Shown here piece after piece: positions 1 to 6,163 of a stretch of DNA of 12,052 bases (position 1 is its first letter; each line of letters begins with the position of its first letter). Under the pieces are notes generated by a model. It made no database searches, was not told the origin of the DNA, and saw only the letters and a program-made list of their open reading frames with translations. The position numbers and the translations under genes were made by a program. The stretch spans positions 1-12,052 of the forward strand of contig JBOGIF010000214.1 of the NCBI GenBank assembly GCA_050742415.1, written 5' to 3'. The DNA comes from JBOGIF01 sp050742415 (GTDB lineage Bacteria > Actinomycetota > Acidimicrobiia > Acidimicrobiales > AC-14).

Positions 1-5
1 TGTTC

Positions 6-2023
6 GTGTGGGGCCGGGCGACGTGGTGCTGGGAGCCCGGCGATGTGATTGCGCGGCGGCTCGCCGCGGTGCAGTTGGTGGAGACACGCTCCGCCCGCCA
101 CGGCGAGGTTGCCGTGGGCTTCGGGACCGACCCCGACACCCTGCGCCGCTGGCGTGCGGCCTATGGCCAAGGAGGGGTGGAGGCGCTGCGGCCGGCCAAG
201 CGGGGCCCCAAGGGTGCCTCGAAGCTGACCGAGGCAACTGTCGGCGAGATCCGGCGTCTCCGGGGCCTGGGCGCCTCCATGGACGAGGTGGCCGCCGCGG
301 TGGGCCTGAGCCGCAACTCGGTGTCGAGAGCGTTGGCCGGCGACGTAGCGACCGGCGCTGGCGGCGACGGCGAGGAGGCCGGGACGGCGGCCGCCCTCGA
401 GCCCCTGGCCCGGCCCGAGCCCCGCATCGAGGAGCGTGAAGCAGCCCGCTGCGGAGAGCTGGCCGAGGCGGCGCCGGTGATCACCGAAGGAGGATCGCTC
501 CCCCTGGTCGGGGCCTTGGTGATCCTGCCCGCCCTGGTGGCCACCGGCCTGCTCGATGTGGCCGAGGAGGTCTACGGCCGGGCCCGGGCCTCGTTCTACG
601 GGCTGCGGTCGCTGGTGTTGAGCGTGGTGTTCGCGGCGCTGTTGGGCGAGCCCCGCGCCGAGGGCGTCACCCGCATCGATCCTGTCGATGCCGGTCGCCT
701 GCTCGGCCTCGACCGCGCCCCGGAGGTCAAGACCATCCGCCGGCGCATCGAGGCCCTGGCCGCCGAGCACAAGGCCGACCGGCTGCTCGCCGGCCTGGCC
801 CGGCGCCACGCCGCCGCCCACGACGAGGCCATGGGCGTGTTGTACGTGGACGGACACGTGCGCGCCTACCACGGCAGCGCCGACATTCCCAAGGCCCACG
901 TGGCCCGCATCCGCCTGTCGATGCCCGCCGAGGTCGACACCTGGGTGGCCGACGCCAACGGCGACGGGCTGTTGGTGTGGTCGGCTCCCCCCGGGGCCTC
1001 ACTCGTCGGCGAGCTGCGCCGGGTCGCCACCGAGGTCCGCACCCTGCTCGGGCCCGATCGCCGCCCCACCATCGCCTTCGACCGGGGCGGGTGGAGCCCC
1101 AAGCTGTTCGCCGAACTGGTGGCCGGCGGCTTCGAGATCCTCACCTACCGCAAGAAGCCCTGTCGGTTGGAGCCCCGGTCCGCCTTCAGCCTCCATGTCT
1201 TCGTCGACGACCGGGGGCGGCGCTGCGCATCTCCTACAAGGACCACAACAAGGCGCGGTACTTCGCCTGCCGCCAGATCACCCGACTGGACCCCGACAGC
1301 GGGCATCAGACCCAGGTCCTCACCACCCGCACCGATCCGGACCCCGCCCCCATCGCCTATGCCATGTTCTCTCGCTGGCGTCAGGAGAACTTCTTCCGTT
1401 ACATGCGCGCCCACTACGCTCTCGACTCCCTCGACGCCTACGCCACCGTTGGCGACGACCTCGATCGCCTGGTTCCCAACCCAGCCCGCAAGCAAGCCGA
1501 CCGCCACCTGGGCGAGGCCCGCCAGCGCCTTGCCGCAGCCGAGGCCGAGGAGGGACGGGCGGCTGTGAGAGGCGGGCGCACCAAGGCCGACACCACCAAG
1601 ATGGGCGTCGCCTTCGCCGACGCACGGGCCGACATCGACCGCCTCCAGGCCGACGCACGGGCCATCCCGGCCAAGGCGCCCATCGGCGACAGCCACCCCG
1701 GCGCCGCCCGGCTCGACCCCGAGCGCAAGCGCATCCACGACGCCATCCGCATGGCCACCTACAACGCCGAGTCCGACCTCGCCCGACTCCTCGCCCCCCA
1801 CTACTGCCGCGCCGAGGACGAAGCCCGCAGCCTGCTGCGTGAGGTCTTCCGCTCGCCCGCCGACCTCCGGGTCGTCGGCAACGAACTCCACGTCGGCGTC
1901 AAGCCGCTCTCCGCCCCCCGTCGCACCCGAGCTCTCGCCGGTCTGTGCGCCGACCTCACCGCCACCCGGACCACCTACCCGGGCACCGACCTCACCCTCG
2001 TCTACGCCGTTACGGACAACTGA
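6..2023 (+). pseudogene. DDE-type transposase, interrupted by a one-base frameshift
   Basis: This is a probable cut-and-paste transposase whose homology lies in two frames. The first runs from GTG 6 to about 1216 and the second from about 1217 to the TGA at 2021-2023. The N-terminus holds two helix-turn-helix-like segments (about residues 16-60 and 77-110), followed by an acidic, Gly/Ala-rich linker. The catalytic core shows YVDGH (D282) and AFDRGGWSP (D359). The second frame supplies RWRQENFFRYM, whose Glu codon at 1385-1387 is the likely third catalytic residue; its R-x3-E-x6-R spacing recalls the IS4-superfamily signature. Adding one base in the G-run at 1213-1217 restores a 672-residue frame. 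The frame is open at the left edge, so the true start may lie outside the window. The break could be decay, a sequencing error, or programmed -1 frameshifting. The IS family is not assigned, and no inverted repeat ends were identified. Confidence 0.8.
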
Positions 2024-2055
2024 GCGACCGCATCAACTCTGGGGGGATGTCAGGA

Positions 2056-2077
2056 GTCCTGGATTCGGATCCAGGAC
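2056..2077. repeat. Perfect 9-bp stem hairpin after the transposase gene
   Basis: The arms gtcctggat (2056-2064) and atccaggac (2069-2077) pair perfectly around the loop tcgg. The hairpin lies 33 bases after the transposase stop codon. No T-run follows, so a classical intrinsic terminator is not shown. It could end the transposase transcript or be a subterminal hairpin of the mobile element; both are inference. Confidence 0.55.
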
Positions 2078-2169
2078 AGCTGACTGGCGAGTCCGGAACC
2101 AGCGAGTACTCACTCAAACGCAGGCATTGTCCACCAGAGCGGTGACCGCGGCGGGCGCTGGCAGCCGAG

Positions 2170-2193
2170 GCCAAGGCCAAGGCCAAAGCCAAG
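2170..2193 (+). repeat. Hexamer tandem repeat (gccaag x4)
   Basis: Four consecutive copies of gccaag are present, the third with one change (gccaaa). In frame 1 they encode alternating Ala-Lys. The repeat lies inside the possible coding remnant between the transposase and the metallopeptidase gene. Confidence 0.6.
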
Positions 2194-2311
2194 GGGCGAT
2201 CGGAAAGCGCTTTGGTGGTGGCCCGAGCGGCGGCGGTCACCGCGGCGCCGGCAACGTAGGAACGGTTTGGTGCTCCGCTCGCCTCGGTCCACGACCACCC
2301 GCGCTAGTCAG

Positions 2312-2662
2312 TCAGTCCCAGCCCAGCTCCGCCAAGCGGTCGTCGTCGATACCGAAGTGGTGCGCCACCTCGTGGATAACCGTTGCCCGGACGGCGTCGA
2401 CGATCTCCTCTTCCGTGTCACACATCTCACAGATGGGCAGCCGGTAGATGGTGATTCGGTCCGGCATGACCATCCCGCCGTACGCCTCCCGCTGGGTGAG
2501 GGGAACGCCGTCATACAGCCCGAGCAGGTCCTCCTTTGGGTGCACGTCCTCGACGGTGACCCAGAGGTTATCGATGAGCCGGCCGAGCTCCTCCGGCAGG
2601 CTGTCCAGGGCGTCGGCCACGAGCCCCTCAAACCGCTCCGAAGGGACCTCTCGCAGGCTCAT
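2312..2662 (-). CDS. Zincin-like metallopeptidase family protein
   Basis: This 116-residue protein carries the zinc-binding motif HEVAHHFGIDD (H97, E98, H101, and D107 as likely third ligand) close to its C-terminus. It ends with RLAELGW, a tail typical of the small zincin-like family described by Pfam Zincin_1. Length and motif position fit that family, which consists of compact cytosolic proteins with no signal peptide; their physiological substrate is generally unknown. The Glu of HExxH needed for hydrolysis is present. The ATG at 2662 is preferred because homologs start with a similar short lead. There is no strong ribosome binding site. A short unknown ORF on the same strand ends 18 bases upstream and may be co-transcribed. 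This is the only clearly intact known gene in the decayed left part of the window. Confidence 0.85.
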   Translation of the reverse strand: MSLREVPSERFEGLVADALDSLPEELGRLIDNLWVTVEDVHPKEDLLGLYDGVPLTQREAYGGMVMPDRITIYRLPICEMCDTEEEIVDAVRATVIHEVAHHFGIDDDRLAELGWD

Positions 2663-2680
2663 GATCCCGGCGGTCCGACC

Positions 2681-2869
2681 TCAGGCGGCGATGCTGCGGC
2701 CACAGCCGCCGGCCAAACTGGACCGCGGGCATCTCGCGTCGAGCGCGACGCCGGTCAGCACGTCGCGGTGGGCCGGATCGAGGATCTGCCGCACCCACTC
2801 CTGGAGGAAGGCCGGAATGGTGTCGGGGAAGGCTGGGGCTATGACCTCGATGCAAGGTTCCTCGTCCAT
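2681..2869 (-). CDS. Small hypothetical protein upstream of the metallopeptidase
   Basis: A 62-residue ORF begins at ATG 2869, with an in-frame TAG nine bases before it, and stops 18 bases before the metallopeptidase gene on the same strand. The first 45 residues have an ordinary acidic and hydrophobic composition (for example PDTIPAFLQEWVRQILDP), unlike the Arg/Pro-rich shadow frames nearby. The last 15 residues are less convincing. No family was recognised and no Shine-Dalgarno sequence stands out. It may be a real leader gene of a two-gene operon or the surviving start of a larger, truncated gene. Confidence 0.4.
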   Translation of the reverse strand: MDEEPCIEVIAPAFPDTIPAFLQEWVRQILDPAHRDVLTGVALDARCPRSSLAGGCGRSIAA

Positions 2870-2982
2870 CGGCTCAGGCTACGGCGGGGTAACGGAACGC
2901 CCCCCCATGGCCACTACCTCCGGTGAGCCCCCGCCGGAAGTGCCCGGTCCTGAGGGCCGGCCACGGCCCTCCCGACCACCCC

Positions 2983-3097
2983 AAGCAGTCCTAATACGGG
3001 CCGGGTCATCCTCCCCTCACGGTGCTTCGCCGGCTCGACTGTGTGCTCGAGCCCACCAAGCAGGCCCTGAAGGCCGTCGAGCGCGAGAAGGCGCAGG
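2983..3097 (+). pseudogene. hsdM: HsdM (type I DNA methyltransferase) N-terminal fragment
   Basis: Frame 1 reads TVLRRLDCVLEPTK from 3019, matching the strongly conserved N-terminal region of type I restriction-modification M subunits, where VILPFTVLRRLDCVLEPTK is typical. Just upstream the same frame gives KQS-stop-YG, and bases 3002-3016 give RVILP in frame 2. A longer match (KQS.YG.RVILP.TVLRRLDCVLEPTK) is therefore broken by an in-frame TAA at 2992-2994 and two compensating one-base indels. Coding resemblance fades after about 3097. Neither the AdoMet-binding domain nor the catalytic NPPF-type motif is present, so no enzyme can be made. It is a fossil of a type I restriction-modification locus, recognised by motif memory rather than by a database search. 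Confidence 0.65.
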
Positions 3098-3099
3098 GT

Positions 3100-3300
3100 T
3101 CAGACCGTCGCAGCCGAGAAGGTGTCGCAAAGGGCGGGATCAGTCGAGCCGTAGCCGGTGCGGAACCACCGTTGACGTTGTTCCGATGACCCATGGGTCC
3201 AGGACTCTGGATTGACCTGGCCCTGGGCTTGTTCCTGGATCCGGTCGTCACCAATGGCGGCCGCGGCATCGAGACCGTCGGCGATGTCGAGTCGGTGAGC
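3100..3300 (-). pseudogene. Neutral zinc metallopeptidase (YpfJ-like) C-terminal fragment
   Basis: Read on the minus strand, about 63 codons match the C-terminal segment of the neutral zinc metallopeptidase family (YpfJ type). AIGDDRIQEQAQG is followed by a V-x-PES core, THGSSEQRQRWF and GYGSTDPALCDTF. The fragment ends naturally with TGA at 3100-3102. The N-terminal part, including the HExxH zinc site, is missing: upstream the frame runs into sequence antisense to the Fic gene, whose ATG is at 3307. The fragment is thus truncated at its 5' side and cannot be active. Its stop sits three bases from the end of the HsdM-like fragment on the other strand, marking a probable recombination junction. 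Family identity rests on recognised motifs. Confidence 0.65.
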
Positions 3301-3306
3301 TCGGCT

Positions 3307-4402
3307 ATGAAGCCGGTGTCGATCGCCCCTGGGGCCCACAGCCCGGGGTACGGTAGAACTCAGCGCCGACACCGTCCTCTTCCTCTCCGAGGCCGACCGG
3401 GCGCTTGGCCGGCTCGCGGGGGCTGGGCGGCTGCAGCCCTGCATCGCGCGGGACGCACTCGCCAGCAGCCGGATCGAGGGGACCCAGGCGTCGCTCTCCG
3501 ACGTGTTCGACGCCCAAGCCCGCAACAGGCCCGCCGGCCCCGTCCGGGAGGTCACGAACTACATCAGCGCCCTCGAGCACGGTTTGGACCGTCTTCGATC
3601 CCTCCCCCTCTCGAAGCGGCTGCTCTGCGAGGTTCACGCGATCCTGCTCGCAAATGTCCGCGGGCGAAGCGGCGCCCAGGTGAGGTACGTACGTCGCCGA
3701 ACTGGATCGGCTCACCTGACAACCGTCCGGAGACGGCCGTGTTCGTCCCCCCCGACGTCGATGACATGCGGCGAGCGTTCGACGACCTGGAACACTTCCT
3801 GCACGAGGACACCACGATCCCTCCTCTGGTCAAGATCGCGCTCGTCCACTACCAGTTCGAGACGATCCACCCCTTCCTCGACGGCAACGGACGCCTGGGC
3901 CGGCTCCTTGTCGCCTTCCTCCTCGTGGAGCAGCAGCTCCTTCCTCAGCCGCTGCTGTATCTCAGCGCCCATGTCGAGCGCCGTAGGAGCGATTACTACG
4001 ACCGGTTGCAGGCGGTCAGGGAGCGCGGTGAGCTGAGCGAGTGGCTGGCGTTCTTCCTCGTCGGAGTCAAGGAGCAGGCCGCTGACGCCGTCATCCAGGC
4101 CGAGCGCCTCGTCGACCTCCGTGAGGTCTACCGGCAACGGCTGCTAGGTGACCGATCGCGCCGCGGTCGAGGTGGTCGACCTCGTGCTTCAGAACCCGGT
4201 GCTCACGACGACCCGCATCGCGCAAGCGCTCCAAACCTCACTCCAGAGCGCGCTCAACCACGTTCGCAGGCTGGAAGCCGACGGCATCGTTAGCGAGGTG
4301 ACCGGCCTCCCGGGGCGGTCGAAGCGCTGGGTCTGCCTGGAAGTCTTCAACGTCCTCGAACCGAATACGAAACCGACCTTCTCGGACCAGGACCGCCCGT
4401 GA
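3307..4402 (+). pseudogene. fic: Class II Fic-domain AMP-transferase, split over several frames
   Basis: Fic enzymes transfer AMP from ATP to hydroxyl side chains of target proteins. The complete motif HPFLDGNGRLGR lies at 3868-3903 (frame 1), with His and all phosphate-binding residues intact. The self-inhibitory helix motif SSRIEG (3464-3481, frame 2) precedes it, which defines a class II, auto-inhibited Fic. A C-terminal winged-helix-like segment (about 4148-4402) is back in frame 2. Homology therefore changes frame near 3676 (a missing C fits) and again near 4148-4165. A third change near 3352 is needed if translation starts at ATG 3307, which has ggtgag at 3294-3299 seven bases before it. 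Without these shifts no full-length protein is made. A GTG at 4148, directly after an in-frame TAG, could in principle start a separate DNA-binding fragment. Decay or sequencing errors are both possible. The stop lies three bases from the convergent lipoprotein gene. Confidence 0.8.
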
Positions 4403-4405
4403 AGA

Positions 4406-4960
4406 TTAGGGGCACGGGGTGGTGACGCACTGGATGCCGCCGACGGCGATCGGTCGGCCGAGTTGTGCGCATAGGGCCGCCGCCCCCGACCGGGCCGCCG
4501 TGTAGCCGTCAGCATCGCCCGCCTTGCCGGTGGAGAGCATCTGGCGCGTCAGCTGGACCAGACCGGCATCCGCAATGTCGCCGTAGCTGGAGATCCCCGC
4601 GGCCAGGCGTAGGCCCCCGGCGACGAAGTTCCCGGCCGTGACGGCCTGGTCGGCATACTCGATCTGGCCACACAGCTTGAAGTTGGCCTCAGCGGCGGAA
4701 AGGTCCGGCTTCGTGGTGGCCGGCGGTTCCGGGACCGTGCCGATCGTCGGGCTCGCGGCCCGGGCGATGGTCTGTGGCGGGGACGGGGCTGGCCGGGTCG
4801 AGGTGGTGGTCGGGGAGAGGAGCGTCGTTGTCACGGCTCTACTCGTCGCGGAGGTATCGGTGTCGGCCCGCCCGAGTGGTTTGGCCGACTCGGGCTCAGA
4901 CTGACCGCAGCCGCCGGCAGCGAGTGCTGCCATCAGTACGGCGACGGCGAAGGCTCTCAT
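4406..4960 (-). CDS. Probable secreted lipoprotein, Thr/Pro-rich linker, unknown function
   Basis: This is a 184-residue protein beginning at ATG 4960. The N-terminus has one basic residue, a hydrophobic stretch and Cys18 after Ala-Ala-Gly-Gly, a somewhat atypical lipobox, so lipid anchoring is probable rather than certain. A Ser/Thr/Pro-rich linker (about residues 20-85) resembles the flexible spacers of exported actinobacterial lipoproteins. A small C-terminal domain (about 88-184) contains Cys residues and ends CVTTPCP, allowing disulfides outside the membrane. No enzymatic motif was recognised. It lies 59 bases downstream of two Thr-rich membrane protein genes on the same strand and may belong to their transcription unit. 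It converges on the Fic gene with only three bases between stop codons. Confidence 0.7.
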   Translation of the reverse strand: MRAFAVAVLMAALAAGGCGQSEPESAKPLGRADTDTSATSRAVTTTLLSPTTTSTRPAPSPPQTIARAASPTIGTVPEPPATTKPDLSAAEANFKLCGQIEYADQAVTAGNFVAGGLRLAAGISSYGDIADAGLVQLTRQMLSTGKAGDADGYTAARSGAAALCAQLGRPIAVGGIQCVTTPCP

Positions 4961-5019
4961 AACTGGACAATGTCGGCATCCCGGAGCGTGCCCTTGACAC
5001 CGCCCAGGCCGCCCGCCGG

Positions 5020-5538
5020 CTAGGACTTGTCCTTCTTGTCCGTCGTGGTCGTCGGCTTGACGGTCGTGGTGGTCTTCTTCGACGTCGTGGTGGTCGTTGC
5101 CGGCGGCTTCTTCGTGGTGGGCGGCACGGTCGAGGGCTCCGGCTCAGTCGTCGGCGGGAGGGTGACTACCGGCGGCTCCTCGGGCTCCGGCTCAGGTTCC
5201 GGCTCGGGCCCCGGTTGGGTCACCACGACGGTCGGACGGAACCGGGAGGTGGTGGCGGTCAGTCCGGACGGAGCGGTCACGTCCGGGGCCGGCGGCAGCG
5301 GGGTGGTGACGATGGGACTGGTGCTCGTGGTGACATGGGGGATGGTGGTCGTCGTCGGCACCGTCGCGGTTGCGAACTCCCCGCCTTCACCGTCCGAGCT
5401 GCCGAACGCCACCTCTCCGAGCAGGGCCACCAATGACAGAGCAGTGAGCATGTACAGGACGATGTTGACCCGGTAGCCGCGAGGGATGCGGGCCATCGTG
5501 GCTTGCCATCCCATCTCGAAGACCGGCTGTTCCCTCAA
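5020..5538 (-). CDS. Single-pass membrane protein with Thr/Pro/Lys-rich tail (paralog A)
   Basis: This is a 172-residue protein of unknown function. After a basic segment (MARIPRGYR) comes one hydrophobic helix (about residues 24-45) ending in LLGEVAFG. The positive-inside rule predicts a cytoplasmic N-terminus and an exported tail. The tail is low-complexity: Thr runs, a Pro-Glu repeat near the middle and a Lys/Thr-rich end, which suits a cell-wall-spanning or O-glycosylated stalk. The TTG start at 5538 is chosen because agagga sits eight bases upstream; ATG at 5514 is the alternative and lacks a good site. It follows paralog B by 12 bases and shares its helix motif without gaps, so the two probably arose by duplication and are co-translated. 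No catalytic or binding motif is visible. Confidence 0.7.
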   Translation of the reverse strand: MREQPVFEMGWQATMARIPRGYRVNIVLYMLTALSLVALLGEVAFGSSDGEGGEFATATVPTTTTIPHVTTSTSPIVTTPLPPAPDVTAPSGLTATTSRFRPTVVVTQPGPEPEPEPEPEEPPVVTLPPTTEPEPSTVPPTTKKPPATTTTTSKKTTTTVKPTTTTDKKDKS

Positions 5539-5546
5539 GTACGCAG

Positions 5547-5553
5547 TCCTCTA
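5547..5553 (-). promoter_or_regulatory. Ribosome binding site overlapping the upstream stop codon
   Basis: On the minus strand the sequence TAGAGGA combines the stop codon of paralog B (TAG) with the Shine-Dalgarno sequence agagga of paralog A, eight bases before its TTG start. This arrangement favours translational coupling and supports TTG 5538 over the downstream ATG. Confidence 0.55.
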
Positions 5554-6102
5554 CTGGTTGAAGATGTCGGTGGTGTCGGTCTTTTTGGTTTCGTTGGGCG
5601 AGGACGTGGTCGTCTGCTTGTTCTTGCCCTTCGTGGAGGTCGTGGTCTCCGGCTCCTTGATGCTTGTCGTGGTCGGCAGCTCGAACACCGGCGGCACCAG
5701 CGGCGGGATGCTCCCGAACGTGCTCGGCGGCTCGGTCGTCGGCTCCGGCTCGGGCTTCGGCGCCTTCGTCGTGGGCGGAGGCTTCGTCGTGGCGGATCGG
5801 GGTTGGACGACGGGCGGCGAGATCAGGGGGGGAAGCTCGATCGCGGGTACCAGGGGTAGAGGCGCCACCGTCGAGGTGGGGGCCGTCGCTTCCGAGTCGT
5901 CCTCGGCGGGCATCCGGCCGATAGCCAGCACCCGGTTGTCCCTGGCGGGGACCCCTCCGAGGGCGACCTCGCCGAGGGTGGCGAACAGGAACACCGAGGC
6001 AATCGCGTAGACGCCGACGTTGAGCCGGCGCCGCCCGGGCAGGAATGCCCACCAGCGGGGAAGGTCTCGGAACCAGCCGGATCTCTCGTACGCCGGATGC
6101 AT
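5551..6102 (-). CDS. Single-pass membrane protein with Thr/Pro-rich tail (paralog B)
   Basis: This is a 183-residue protein of unknown function. A cytoplasmic N-terminal segment rich in Trp and Arg is followed by one membrane helix (about residues 28-49) ending in LGEVALGG, then a Pro/Thr-rich exported region with PEPEP and TTTS stretches and a Lys/Thr-rich end. The helix aligns without gaps to that of the next gene: N, Y four residues later and LGEVA fifteen residues after N in both. ATG 6102 is chosen because gaggag (minus strand, 6113-6118) lies ten bases upstream. The frame stays open to 6324, but that extension overlaps glgX and is Arg/Pro-rich shadow. It is divergent from glgX with 61 bases between starts, room for a shared promoter region. 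It may be a cell-envelope structural or regulatory anchor; that is a guess. Confidence 0.7.
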   Translation of the reverse strand: MHPAYERSGWFRDLPRWWAFLPGRRRLNVGVYAIASVFLFATLGEVALGGVPARDNRVLAIGRMPAEDDSEATAPTSTVAPLPLVPAIELPPLISPPVVQPRSATTKPPPTTKAPKPEPEPTTEPPSTFGSIPPLVPPVFELPTTTSIKEPETTTSTKGKNKQTTTSSPNETKKTDTTDIFNQ

Positions 6103-6163
6103 GCGCCTCGATCTCCTCCTCTCGCCGTGCGGGTCGGCCCCGTCCTGAGCGAAGCTACCGGCC

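Larger units (their letters stand above)
2024..2311. other. Gap after the transposase, possible coding remnant
   Basis: No intact gene is seen in these 288 bases. In frame 1, between a TGA at 2143 and a TAG at 2257-2259, the translation is protein-like: an Ala/Lys-rich stretch followed by LVVARAAAVTAAPAT. It has no usable start and could be the tail of a decayed gene. The stretch also contains a hexamer tandem repeat (2170-2193) and two opposed 11-base palindromes (2139-2149 and 2233-2243). Its origin is unknown. Confidence 0.3.

Noticed and set aside
522..540. Hydrophobic stretch in the transposase as a possible membrane helix
   Set aside because: LVGALVILPALVATGLL (codons about 167-183) lies between the DNA-binding and catalytic parts, where a buried helix is expected; nothing else suggests membrane location.
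3193..3306. Plus-strand N-terminal extension of the Fic frame from 3193
   Set aside because: This stretch is explained by the minus-strand metallopeptidase fragment, and the ATG at 3307 has a good ribosome site.
4994..4999. ttgaca resembling a -35 box on the plus strand
   Set aside because: No matching -10 element lies at 16-18 bases, and it would transcribe antisense to the downstream membrane protein genes.
5170..5215. Short repeat with ggctcc/ggctcg units as a possible CRISPR or iteron
   Set aside because: It is the Pro-Glu codon repeat inside paralog A, with no spacers and no conserved longer unit.
5040..5220. Plus-strand Val/Gly-rich open frames opposite the Thr/Pro-rich genes
   Set aside because: They are the complement of Thr and Pro codons, have low-complexity composition, and lack a plausible protein or ribosome site.
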